Source of the DNA: Holothuria scabra
Lineage: Eukaryota > Echinodermata > Holothuroidea > Aspidochirotida > Holothuriidae
Reading direction: 5' to 3'
Assembly: GCA_037179385.1 (NCBI GenBank)
Contig: CM074189.1
Span: forward strand, 23,745,648 to 23,809,647
Length of the DNA: 64,000 bases
In this document: piece by piece, positions 1-9,961 of the stretch
How the letters are laid out: each line of letters begins with the position of its first letter
Position numbering within the stretch: the first letter of the stretch is position 1
Notes under the pieces: generated by a model
Database searches by the model: none
Seen by the model: the letters and a program-made list of their open reading frames with translations, nothing else
What the model was told of the DNA's origin: nothing
Program-made: the position numbers and the translations under genes

Positions 1-593
1 GGGAACGACTTCTTTGTTTATGAAAACGTCTTAAATTTCAGCTATCATTACCAATTAAGCCTTCTGCAGGGGTTGATCCATTATACCATGTGCACATGAC
101 TAGCACCATTATGTCCGTTGAAAGTGAGATATGTGGATGTTATTTTCGTGGTTTAAGGAGCTTAAGTAGCAGTGAGTGGATGAGTGTTTTAGTTCTCGTG
201 GATATAAAGATAGAGGCTAAACAGTCTGGGTCACTGGGTCAAGTATAGATTGCTTGAGTATCTCTTTGTGACATCACATACAATCCTCGAACATATTATT
301 TGGAAAGTGGTCATATATTGCTATGGTATTTGTGACTTTCAGATTTGTTCATAGCTGAACTGGGTTTTACAAAGGAGACCAAGTGTCATTTTTTTTATTA
401 GGGAAGTGCTCTGCAATTTTCAGGGTTAGTAATCAGGAAGTTTGAAAGATTTCAGTCTTTTTTAATGAAAAGTTAAAAATTTTAGGTTTGTGTTGAAGAA
501 TCTGCCCAATAACCAAAACCAGAAATTCTTTGGGGCAAGCACTGGTTGTTGGGGGTAACATACTTTGTCATATTTATTGAACCACAGATTTAT
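1..593. other. AT-rich sequence without recognised gene
   Basis: No open frame with splice signals and no recognised repeat. The sequence is moderately AT-rich, with short T runs around 390 and 460. It ends where a tRNA-like SINE head begins. Confidence 0.5.
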
Positions 594-695
594 CTGGGGT
601 CTAGTTGGTAGAGCTTTCGACTCCACTCAGAAGTTCTAGGATTTGAGTCCCTGGTCAGGTCATGGCAAAGACTTAAAAAACAGAATATTCTGACC
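594..695 (+). mobile_element. SINE head, 3'-truncated tRNA-derived copy
   Basis: The segment carries a tRNA-like 5' region. TCTAGTTGGTAGAGC matches a pol III A box, and GGATTTGAGTCCC about 35 bp later matches a B box. It continues into the family linker (GGTCA-GGCAAAGACTTAAAAAACAGAA) seen in the copies at 1234, 9723 and 40378. The usual downstream body (AGCATAAGCAATGGAG...) is missing, so the copy is truncated or diverged after about 695. Confidence 0.65.
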
Positions 696-1233
696 TTCGA
701 ACTTTTAGTATTAAAAATACACTATTACTAAAAATGATCAGAAAAATCCCAAAGCAGTGGTGTAGAAATAATGACATCACTTTTTTCATATACGTGAGGT
801 GGCAGTCAGAGTTCGTTTTCAATTCTTTCCATAACCTTAATTCTGCACCATTTTGTACACCGACTTTAAGGAGAAATATGTAGTCACTCCAAGTTGAAGT
901 AGTGTAGTTCTATTTCATGATTGACTCTTGAGAGTCACATGGCAGTATTTTTCTCCTTAAAATGAAATACTGATTCAACAGCAGTTAAAACAAATGTATT
1001 GTTTCTTTTTACCTGTAAGACTTCTTCAATTCTTTTTCTTTATTCTGGTAAACAATCAGTTCAGAAGGGAAAAGGAGTTGCTGGAACAAAATGTTATTAT
1101 TCTCTGTCAAACTCTGATTGCCTTTTATGGTGATTTGTGAATATTATAAGAGGGAAAGAGGAGGGCGTAAGGCCTGTAGGACCCGACCCATTGAGGCAAA
1201 CCCCTTGAACTACACATGCATCTGTTGACCCAC

Positions 1234-1469
1234 TGTATGGTCCAGTGATTGGAACATCAGACTTGCAGTTGGGAGTTAGGTATTTGAGTCCTGGCGAGTC
1301 ATACCTAAGACTTAAAAAACTGAACCTACTGCCATTGTGCTTGGTGCTCAGCATAAGCAATGGATTAGAGAAAACAAGCCAGTGAGCCACAACTGGAAAA
1401 AAGCTGTGGCCCGCTTGGGTTGAACCAATTAGTCAGAAACTGGGCCATAAAACTCCATCTAACTAACTA
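1234..1469 (+). mobile_element. tRNA-derived SINE, near full length
   Basis: The tRNA-like head is at 1237-1295, with TGCAGTTGGGAGTT at the anticodon arm and TTTGAGTCC as B box. The family body follows: CTGAACCTACTGCCATTG, CAGCATAAGCAATGG, GCCAGTGAGCCACAACTGG, then AAACTGGGCCATAAAACT and a CTAA-repeat tail. The same order occurs in the copies at 9723, 20463, 40378 and 44461. A LINE partner presumably mobilised it; none intact is in the window. No convincing target duplication was found. Confidence 0.8.
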
Positions 1470-1633
1470 CCCATGCACCTAAAGTGTGTGCAGTGCATCA
1501 TGTGCTACGTGTTCCATTTTTGAGATGAAAATTGTTGTCAAGTGTGAGATTTATCATCATAGTTGAAGAATGTCAGGCTACCATTTCTAACATTTCACGT
1601 GGTTCTGTGTTTGCAGGAACTGTCCAATCCTAC

Positions 1634-1816
1634 CAGTAGCGTAGCCAAGATCGTGTCAAGGGGTGAGGGGGTTTGGAGAGTGGCATGAGGAAAAGACCTA
1701 TGGGGAGGGAAAAAAAAAACGACAATTTTAGGTGTTTTTGCAATTATTTTTTTCAAGGTTAGGTCATGGTAGGGGGGGGGGGGTTTCAACCCCCCTCCCC
1801 CATGGCTATGCCACTG
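1634..1816 (-). mobile_element. hAT-like MITE, family E copy 1
   Basis: This is a 183-bp non-autonomous element. The left end is CAGTAGCGTAGCCA and the right end reads CAGTGGCATAGCCA on the other strand. It is flanked by 8-bp target duplications AATCCTAC (1626-1633) and AATTCTAC (1817-1824), 7 of 8 matching. An 8-bp duplication with CAGTG-type termini is the hAT signature. The interior has an A-rich stretch and a G12 run beside C-rich sequence. It is in the opposite orientation to the copies at 9178 and 27218. It has no transposase frame. Confidence 0.85.
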
Positions 1817-1899
1817 AATTCTACTGAATTTCAGTACAGAATATTGCTTCTTCACATGTGCTGAGTACAACTGCTGTACACCCATCATTATGTTGACCT

Positions 1900-1952
1900 C
1901 AACTGAATTTTTTTTTTTTTATGAAGTGCTTTGTGAGACTCCTTCAAATTAA
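1900..1952 (+). repeat. Poly-T plus GTGCTTTGTGAGACTCCTT fragment
   Basis: A T13 run is followed by AAGTGCTTTGTGAGACTCCTT. Nearly the same block recurs at 21121-21160, there followed by a TTA-repeat tail. It probably represents the 3' tail of a retroposon, possibly Deu-like. Only the short core is preserved here. Confidence 0.45.
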
Positions 1953-3249
1953 TTTTGTCAAATGTACTTCCTAATAACATTGGTGCATAAAATTTAACAG
2001 TCCTTTGTCTGTTTATAGCAGCTACATTCAGGTTTAAATGACTCAGCCACGCACTGCTTCAGAGTCAGGTGTGTTTGCTTGGCTAGCTGTTTTGAAGGCC
2101 AAACATTTGAAATACAGACACAGTGAGGGTCTGTTCCTGCAATTTAACATTTGGAAATTAAAGATGACGAACTTAATTACTTTCCAGAATGAGACTAAGA
2201 CAAAAGGTAATATCAACTACCTCCATGCTTTGTCACACATGGTAAAATATCAAGGGTTAAAGCCGCTAAATTCTTTGGTGTCCAGTGACAAAGGCATGTC
2301 TGTTGCTAAGAATCGTCTTTTGATGCTCTGGTAGACGTTCTATTTTGAGAAAATGGAAAAGGTTTTGTCTGTGGCATAAGAGAAAGATGAACTCACCCAA
2401 TTTGTATTTCATACAGAGTTTGTACAGGTTCTTATACAGGTTTTGGGAAAGCAAGAGGAAACCAAAATTTGAATTTCCAGACCTGGAAAGCCGGGGAAAA
2501 CAAGCAATTTTTCAAAAAGGTTTTTAAAGCCAAGCAATTGAAGGAGTGGATTAAATTTTTCTACTTTCCTCAATGTTCAAATACATTGATTTTTAAGTGA
2601 AAAACAAAGAAAACAGAAATATGGCAGTTTGACTGTTTTAAGGGGTCTTGGAAAATATCACTGATACCCTTGAAAGTCATGAAATAGTCTGGAACTTTAT
2701 CATTTTGAAAGTGGTCGAACCCATATCCCTAAATGTCAACCTCTTGGAACCAGCAAATAGGCTTTTTGCTGTGGAAGAGATAAGTTGTAAGCAGTGGTGA
2801 CTGCTGTATAATGGTGGGGCACTTCTTTGCTCTGATGTCCAGGGACTCAGATAACATCTGGGGATGGGGTTACTGTTGGGGGGGGGGGATAGGAATAAGA
2901 TTAAGAGCCGAAGGGATATGTTTCAATAACCTGGAGATGAAAAAAATGTGTGTGATATTCAGTGTCACCATGTGTAGTGTCAGTCTTGATAAACACCTTA
3001 CTGAGTAATGCAGAAAAGATGCAAGTATAATTGCATATAGACAAATCAGATAAGAGGCTGGGAATGGGGGGGGGGGGGGTGCAGCAGGGGATGACTACTT
3101 GTGGAGTCAAAAATAAACCCACAGTATGAAGTTGTCCTACTCCTAAATCCATGTCCTGTCAAGTAATAATAATATTTTTTTTTGCTCAGTTTGGATTCTC
3201 TGTTTTAGTAACAATAATATGAGTTTTTTTAGTTCAACAGGCCTTGATT
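1953..3249. other. Unassigned non-coding sequence with two poly-G tracts
   Basis: Open frames at 2038-2334 and 2345-2527 (+) start after a possible acceptor near 2022. Their translations are low-complexity and unrecognised, so I do not call them genes. There are G runs of 11 at 2878-2888 and 14 at 3066-3079. I see no other repeat structure. Confidence 0.4.
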
Positions 3250-3616
3250 TTAAAGCTGCTCATTGAGTTGGTTCATGAAATTCAACGAAGTTTTCCAAAC
3301 CTGTTAAGTTTCTTCACATACCAATGGCAAACGGTCCAACTTAGACAATCTTTATACCCTACATACAATTAACAGTTTTAGAAGTGAGTACTTAACAGTT
3401 GAAGTTGGTTTTCAAAAATTTATGACCAGACACTTTTTCAAATTATGTACAACACTGTTACAAGTCAGGACACTAGAAAATTCAAAATTTTAACATTTTC
3501 TGTGACTTTTAGACTTGAAACTTGACTTGTTATGCTAACTATAAGCATTGCTATGTTGTAGTGACCCTTTAAGACTCTCATTAAGTTATTGATATCAACT
3601 CAATGAGCCTCTTTAA
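3250..3616 (+). mobile_element. TTAA-bordered MITE, family B copy 1
   Basis: This element is 367 bp including the border TTAA at both ends (3250-3253, 3613-3616). The left terminus TTAAAGCTGCTCATTGAGTT matches the reverse complement of the right terminus (TTAAAGAGGCTCATTGAGTT), giving an inverted repeat of about 20 bp with two mismatches. A second copy of similar length is at 54464-54828. There is no coding capacity. The TTAAAG edge is shared with families A, H and P. Confidence 0.8.
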
Positions 3617-3721
3617 GATTATTCAGGTGTGCCACAAATCACACTCCTCAAAAATTTAAGGAGTATGGTAGTGGTGCTGTTTGTTTATATGAGCTTGAAA
3701 TCTTTATCTCAGTGTTTAAAA

Positions 3722-3775
3722 AAATCACACTCCTCATAGTGATTTGAGGTGAGTGGTGGCGTGCTATCACATTCG
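3722..3775 (+). repeat. Dispersed repeat N, copy 1
   Basis: The segment around AATCACACTCCTCATAGTG and TTTGAGGTGAGTGGTGG has an inverted counterpart at 12510-12572. A related AATCACACTCCTC also lies at 3637-3649, so this may be one end of a short transposon that begins near 3630. Its class is unknown. Confidence 0.5.
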
Positions 3776-3875
3776 CATGCCTCAATCTTCAAGGCGTGGT
3801 TCATTATTAAAGTATTTCATTTACAATGTAACTTACAAAGTTACAGCCATTTTGAGCTATCACTGTTTTCACTGT

Positions 3876-4179
3876 TTAAAGGGTCAAACCTCTCACCCCA
3901 AACTACAGTTTTGGTACGAGGGTACCGAAATTCTCAATTGGCTCAGCTCTTTGATTGACAGCTAATTCAAACAATGCAGAGTACTAATGCTTATATTACA
4001 CAGCATGGTCGGCACTGAGAGTGTTTTAATTATATAAATTGAGTTTTGCTTTACTCACCTTGAAGCCATAAACTGAGATTGTATCTGTGTGAGGATGAAT
4101 TTCGGACAATTGTGGGAGGGGCTTAAGTAAGAAGGTTAGGAGAATTGGTACTGTCTGGGGTGAGAGAACTGGGCCTTTA
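3876..4179 (+). mobile_element. TTAA-bordered MITE, family A copy 1
   Basis: Terminal inverted repeats of about 25-30 bp begin TTAAAGGGTCAAACCTCTCA on the left and end GGTGAGAGAACTGGGCCTTTAA on the right. Near the left end is a small internal hairpin around TTTGGTACGAGGGTACCGAAA. The conserved core includes GCTCAGCTCTTTGATTGACA and, near the right end, GGGAGGGGCTTAAGTAAGAA. Ten copies occur in the window. The element is non-coding and non-autonomous. TTAA at both edges suggests a piggyBac-like mobiliser; that is inference. Confidence 0.85.
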
Positions 4180-4711
4180 AAAGGTTCCCATGCAGTAGGG
4201 AAAATGGCAAAAGACTGGAAGAAGTCTGGTATTTTATCATGGTCTTCAAAATCCTTTAAGATTGGGTATTTGGTCTGGGAAAAATTGTTATTTGGTCTTG
4301 AAATTTGAAACCTAACACACATGCTGGGTAAAAGGTTAACATAAAGGCCATGTTGTACAAGATTCTTTACTTTGAAATGCTTTATATATATATATCCATT
4401 TTAGTCTTCAAAAATTTTGGACAATCATGAATTTAAGTATCACAAAAGCTTGGCAACCTTGTATGTAGATTTTATTTTTTAACAATTCTTCGGTAATTGG
4501 TCTTTAATGTGCTATTAGTCTTCTCAATTTTCGAACTTTACATTTTGTACTGTGACCTTCATGGATTTTTCGAAATTTTGAAGAAATCGTAACTCCTGTC
4601 ATAATTTGTCCACAGCTTACCTTTACTTTCCTCATTGTTGGCCTTGCAAGCCAATGAAAATGCTTTAGAAGAATCTGAGCAACTAGGGGAGATGGTCATG
4701 GTCCTTCAGCC

Positions 4712-5023
4712 TTAAAGGCATGATCCTCTCACCCCAAACAGTTATAATTCTCCTAACCTTTGTGTTACTTAAGCCCCTCCAACAACTGTTTAAAATACAA
4801 CCTCATCAAAACACAATCTCAGTTTATTGCTTCATGGTGCTCAGTATTCAAGACCCCAATGTGTAATTGAAACGCCCTCAGTACAGTACAGGCTGTGTAA
4901 TAATGGGCTATGGTATTTGCATTGTTTGAACTAGCTGTCAATCAAAGAGCTGAGTCCATTGAGAATTTCTGTACTACACTACAAAAATTGTAGTTTTTGG
5001 GAAGGATAGGTAGGCCCTTTAAA
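4712..5023 (-). mobile_element. TTAA-bordered MITE, family A copy 2
   Basis: This is a reverse-oriented, more diverged copy of the family at 3876. It starts TTAAAGGCATGATCCTCTCA and ends GTAGGCCCTTTAA. The diagnostic AGCTGTCAATCAAAGAGCTG core is retained, as is CACAATCTCAGTTTATTGC. It lies only about 530 bp from copy 1 in opposite orientation, so the two could pair as an inverted repeat. Confidence 0.85.
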
Positions 5024-7824
5024 AATGGTCTTAATTTTGTTGTCTATGTACAATTTAAAACCCCTGTATTCAGTGAAATTGTGGAAAACAGTATTTTAGT
5101 GTGCAATCATCCATGATACAGTGAAGCAAAAAATTTGAAAGTTTAAAGCTGATGGACCCCAGTTATGCCTGACAAAATCAGATCATCACATAACTACTTG
5201 GATTCACCCTGTATCACCCTTATACTTGCACCATGTGTATACCACTGGTGCTGCTCTTGTCGTACGACTGATGAAAATCTACACATACAACTAAACAGAC
5301 TGTGTGGTTGATGTCAATTAATACAGTTTTTCAGTATTTTTTTCAGAAAAAATTTATATCCTGTGTTTGTGATTTATATCTTGTGCAGCATTCAGATCTA
5401 CTTAACAAGTTTAGCCTAAGGCAGAGAGAAATTTAATCTTAACGTCACCTCTGGTATAGTCTGTTGCATTGCAAGTCTTATGCCACTTACAGACAACCAT
5501 TTGCATTGTCAGAGGACAAAAGATATCCCACAATGCAAAAGATATCCCACAATGCATTTCTTCTAGGTTGCTAAGTTATATCCTCATAAAAATGTATGAA
5601 ACAAAACTTATATGGGTTTACATGAAGTGTCAGGGAATATATTTAAACCATGAGAAATTGATTGACAAAAGGCATCTGTAAAACCTGAGTGGTCATTCCG
5701 AGCATGTTCTCCCTTATCCTATGCTTAATGGTTTTCAAAAACACTTGATGGGACTCCAAACTGCTCCTTCACTATTAGAAGTGCTCCAAGACCCCCTTCA
5801 TATTCTACCCTTTTATAATTACCATAGGGCAGTCATACATCCACTGGAGAGCTGTTGCATTTTATATTGAATGGCCCCGGGGCAGATTCATAAGGTAATG
5901 TGCAGTGTATGACAGCTAATGTCATCTGTTAAGCCCTTAAATGTCAATTGGGCATTTCTTTTTGTTCCTACAGAGGAATCAAATAGCGAACATGTGGTAG
6001 TTGCATTCCGTGTGCTCTGTACTGCTGTTATTCAATATCACTTAAACGGACTGTATTATTCTTACTGGGAAACAAACTGCGTCTTTCTAACGAAAACAGT
6101 TTGGCTTGGATGGAAACAACATATTTCACACCATAATATATCATAATATAGTCATAGATGGGAGTAAGCACGTGTCTGCATTTTGACAACATTTTTGGCG
6201 ATATCATATTGCCGTTGCCGAGCAAAATTGCGCTTAAAATAACAAAGCATAAATCTGCACTGGTGTAAAATTTCTTCTTGCTAATTTAAACTGGCAAGAC
6301 TGCTCAGTTTACAAAAAATATCAGTTTTTTGGTGAGAGCTGGGAGGAAAATATCCGAGATTTAATATGTGTTTATCTTTTTCATCAAGTTATGAGTTTTT
6401 CAAGGCAGTAATCAATACATCAGAAAACCTAGAAAAATTATAATGTGAATCTAAATGAGAAATAACTATTTTGTATGCTTGTTCATATGTGCTGTGTGAA
6501 TGTCTTGTCAATGTATGGTATGCCACTGGCTCATACAGATCTGTCTTTCCTAGAGAGGTCTTGGTGTATAGGCTTAATGCAAGAAGCTTTTTAAGTTAGT
6601 ATTTTGTTAGTTTTGAAGTAAATGGAACATGAAGAGTTTTTTTCAGTGAGAATAATGTCATTATCTTGCTTGTATGATATTGGAAAAGACAAATCCTAGT
6701 TCATTCTTGGAAATATTAGATTTTATATGGGAGTGCTTGGAAGGGGATAGGTGGTTAGGGGTATATGACAACTGTTTGATGGAATTTATGTTGAAATGCT
6801 CATCTCAGAGTTTACAAGTTATGGGTATTCTTACTAGATTTCGTCGAATTGTTCAAGGCAAATGTCTTGATGGCATTGAGATGCTATGTGGTTGTTCTTT
6901 TCAGTTAATGTATAATGGGAAAATTTTTATGATAACATTACTGGAAATAGAAGAAGTTTAAACCACAGGTACTAAAAGTCACTTTACGAGAGAAAGCATT
7001 GTAGACAGGGGATAACAAGAAAATTGAAGAGCCCATGAGGTTTTTTTGCAGGTGGAGGGGACATGGGATGTTTTTTCTGTTTTCTGTTACAATTTATCAG
7101 GCAAGAGAGATATAAAGCTTATTCTTCACCCTTCTCTGAAGCTTCTTCCTTTCCTATGTTGTTTTCATCTCATGTAATTTTGACTGTCTCCCTCTCTCCT
7201 CGGCATAATTTTTTGCATCATATTGCGACGCATAAAAATCTTCCAGGTGTCCCCATCAACCATATTTAACTCTCACCTGAACCTTTTAAATCCATTCCAG
7301 TGATTTTGCTTTCTTACTAAGGTGCACCCCAAGTTCGTCACCCCCTTGGATCATACCAACCTTCCCTGGCACAAAATACGAACCAACGTATTTCTTGGAA
7401 TGGTTCAGAAGCTCTCAAAGGTGGTTTAGGAAACTGCTGTTGCTTTTTAAAAGTAAGCAAACTCTCGGTTAATTAATCTTTGACATTTTCCAAACGAGTG
7501 GACACAATCTTCTTCAAGCCCGATGACTTTGTTTAATTGATATGCATTTTGAAAACAAATTGAAGTGCTGCTCATGTTTTAATGAAGGTACTTACATTCA
7601 GCCCGGCGCTCTGAGCTAGAAGGCCATGAATATTTATAAGATGTAATTATATTCAAGCCACAATAAATCAATATCTCTTTCTTGATTTTATCTCGTAGTT
7701 TTACCTACTTTTGAGGGTTTTTAGTAAACAAAATACAGAAAAGGAGTAGTGTGTTCATTGCAAAAGCAAAGTTGTGTATAAGAGTCAATATATTGTACCA
7801 GTTTTAACCATGTTTTTTTTTTAG
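5024..7824. other. Non-coding or intronic sequence
   Basis: Contains a perfect 19-bp tandem duplication at 5517-5554 (CAAAAGATATCCCACAATG twice). A possible acceptor TTTTTGTTCCTACAG near 5972 opens a frame to 6146, and another open frame runs 6674-6961; neither has a clear donor or recognisable product. No mobile element is recognised. It lies immediately upstream of the candidate exon at 7825. Confidence 0.35.
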
Positions 7825-7888
7825 AGAAGCCTTTCCAGGAGTTTTATTTTACATCTCCAGAGCCATATTCCAGATTTTTGGCAGTAAG
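7825..7888 (+). CDS. Candidate internal coding exon (unknown protein)
   Basis: A 64-nt exon candidate. It is preceded by TTTAACC as a possible branch point and a T-rich tract ending TTAG, and is followed by the strong donor AAG|GTGAGC. One frame is open and protein-like (EAFPGVLFYISRAIFQIF... then GSK). It starts after one leftover base and ends at a codon boundary, so it could join the candidate exon at 18108 in phase. The hydrophobic aromatic peptide could be a membrane or buried segment. I do not recognise the family. Being short, it could be chance. Confidence 0.4.
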
Positions 7889-8375
7889 GTGAGCTGAGTG
7901 AGGATTGTATTATCATAATTACAACTCTCGTTTTTTATTCACTCATTAATTTAAGTATCATTGAGGACTGAAACTCAAGGATCTTCCCATCATGACTAAG
8001 ATTCGCTCTGTCGGCAGGTAATATTTTGTTACAGAACCTTGTTAAGACTTACCATGAGTTCTTTGAAATGTTGGATTAAGAACGAATCAATACTCAACGG
8101 TCAATGATCTCCCCAACGTTCGAAGTGTGCCTTATATAAAGGGTTTATGGGATACTCTAGATATATTTCTAGACCAAGTGGTGTGAGTCTGTCTGGTTTA
8201 CCTCAGTAATTCTTTCCTTCTGGCAAATTGTGGTTTCAATGTTATTTAAATCAATTAATAAATTCAGAAACATTATTAGTGTGGAAGTTGAAATTCTCTC
8301 TCTGAACATAAGGGTAGCTGTCTCTGAGTTAGTCACATGATCAGTATACTTAAGCTTAATCCATATTGAAACAAC
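7889..8375. other. Putative intron sequence
   Basis: AT-rich, with no open frame flanked by splice signals and no recognised repeat. It lies between the candidate exon at 7825 and the family A element at 8376. Confidence 0.35.
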
Positions 8376-8706
8376 TTAAAGGCTAAATCCTCTCATACCA
8401 AACTTCAGTTCCAATTCTCCTTACCTATTTACTTAAGCCCCTCCCACAACTGTCTAAACTTTTCCAAGCCCCTCCCACAACTGTCTAAAACTCATCCTCA
8501 CCATGACACAATCACATTTTATTGCTTCAGGATGAGTATACAAGACCCCAATATATAATCACAACACTCTCAGGACAATACAATTTGTGTACACATTATG
8601 AGCTTCAGTACTCTGCATTTTTTGAACTTGCTGTCAATCAAAGAGCTTTGTAAATTGAGAATTTCTGTGGACTTTGTAGTTTAGGGTCATAGTTTACTGC
8701 CGTTAA
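8376..8706 (-). mobile_element. TTAA-bordered MITE, family A copy 3
   Basis: A reverse-oriented copy that is longer than average because it carries an internal tandem duplication. The motif AAGCCCCTCCCACAACTGTC appears twice, about 31 bp apart (near 8435 and 8466). It starts TTAAAGGCTAAATCCTCTCA, and the right end (CTGCCGTTAA) is diverged. GCTGTCAATCAAAGAGCT is intact. Confidence 0.8.
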
Positions 8707-9177
8707 TTTTCAAATTTTCCTTTATTTTCATTACAATTGCTATCTTTTATGGTGTTCTCAACCATGGGATGATACTCTCATATTCTCCAGAAATACTAAG
8801 GTGTGCCTGACCTAGAACTTTATTTGAACAGATTCTGCCCTTATTTCTAAGCTTTCTCAAAGAAAGAAACCTTTATAGAAATTTTTGACATGACTACCAC
8901 ATTTGCCCAGAAATTTTGATGGAAATTTCCCCTTTTAAAATCTTTTTAAGGTAATTTTATGTCAAAATTGTACCTTTTTCCTTTCTAGATGACACTATAT
9001 ATATAACACATTCATGTGTCATAAAATACCATCTAGCTAACTAACTAAGACATGGGGACCTCTATACTTGACATCTCCTGTCATATGTCTCTTTGATCTA
9101 ACTTGTCTATGTTGTGCAGACAAGCCTATGTGGAAGTTGTGATAGTATGAAGGTGATGGTTGCCTGTTAGTAGGGTG

Positions 9178-9360
9178 CAGTGGCATAGCCACGGGAGGGT
9201 TTGGGGGGTTAGAACCCCCATGACCCAACCTTGCAATGCAAAAAAAACCCCTGAAATAGCAGTTTTTTTGGCTATCATTAGACTTTTCCCCTTAAATCAT
9301 GCCCCCAACCCCCCATGACACCAGACCCTCCCCCGTGACACAATCCTGGCTACGCACGTG
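9178..9360 (+). mobile_element. hAT-like MITE, family E copy 2
   Basis: This 183-bp element has a perfect 8-bp target duplication GTAGGGTG on both sides (9170-9177 and 9361-9368). The termini are CAGTGGCATAGCCACGGG on the left and, read on the other strand, CACGTGCGTAGCCAGGATTG on the right. It is the same length as the copy at 1634. The interior has runs of C and A and no open frame. The perfect duplication suggests a fairly recent insertion. Confidence 0.92.
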
Positions 9361-9439
9361 GTAGGGTGAGACACGAGTGTGTAGGTGGTGTTGTATGAGT
9401 AAGCGGTTACATAGAATAATGAGTATGTTCAGGGTTTCT

Positions 9440-9700
9440 CCGAAATGATCTGAGGGATGGCAGCCAGCATGGCCATAGGGGATGCGGGCCAGGGGGGTCC
9501 CACCCCACTTGGCCTAAACCTTATAACTAAATTGGGAGGGCTTTGGTACCTCTGTCAGGAAGAGATTATGCCCTGGTTGCAATGGGGATCTGGAGTTGGG
9601 CAAAAAGTCATGCATTGCCCTAGCTTTCTCCTCTCTGAGAGAAAGTGTCCTGTGTGGCCGTTGCAGCTACAGATGTGCTAAACAGGCTACGTACTAATCA
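9440..9700. other. GC-richer segment, possibly an unclassified retroposon part
   Basis: This segment is clearly more GC-rich than its surroundings and has an open frame (9457-9681, +) without recognisable domains. It ends just before a SINE insertion at 9723. It could be part of an older repeat or a diverged exon; I cannot decide between these. Confidence 0.3.
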
Positions 9701-9722
9701 ACCATGACAAAAGCTCCTATAG

Positions 9723-9954
9723 GGTGTTTGATCTAACGGTAAGAGCATCTGCCTTTCATGTGGAAGGCCCAGGTTCTATTTCCAGGTCGAGTCGTAGAAA
9801 AGACTTTAAAAATGGAACCTGCTCCTGTTGTGCGTAATGCTCCACATAAGCAATGGAGTGGGGAAAACAAGCCAGTGAGCCACAACTGGAAAAAAAGGCC
9901 ATGGCCGGCCAATAGGTTGGAAACTGGGCCGTAAAACTCTATCTGACTAACTAA
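9723..9954 (+). mobile_element. tRNA-derived SINE with 7-bp flanking duplication
   Basis: A near full-length SINE. The tRNA-like head has GATCTAACGGTAAGAGC as A-box region and GGTTCTATTTCC as B-box region. The body has CACATAAGCAATGGAG, GCCAGTGAGCCACAACTGG and AAACTGGGCCGTAAAACTC, then a CTAA-repeat tail. CCTATAG occurs directly before the head (9716-9722) and after the tail (9955-9961), consistent with a short target-site duplication from retroposition. Confidence 0.85.
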
Positions 9955-9961
9955 CCTATAG

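Noticed and set aside
5973..6146. Terminal exon after a good acceptor (CTTTTTGTTCCTACAG)
   Set aside because: The open frame is modest and its peptide unrecognised, and there is no nearby poly(A) signal or donor. It remains possible but is too weak to list as a gene.
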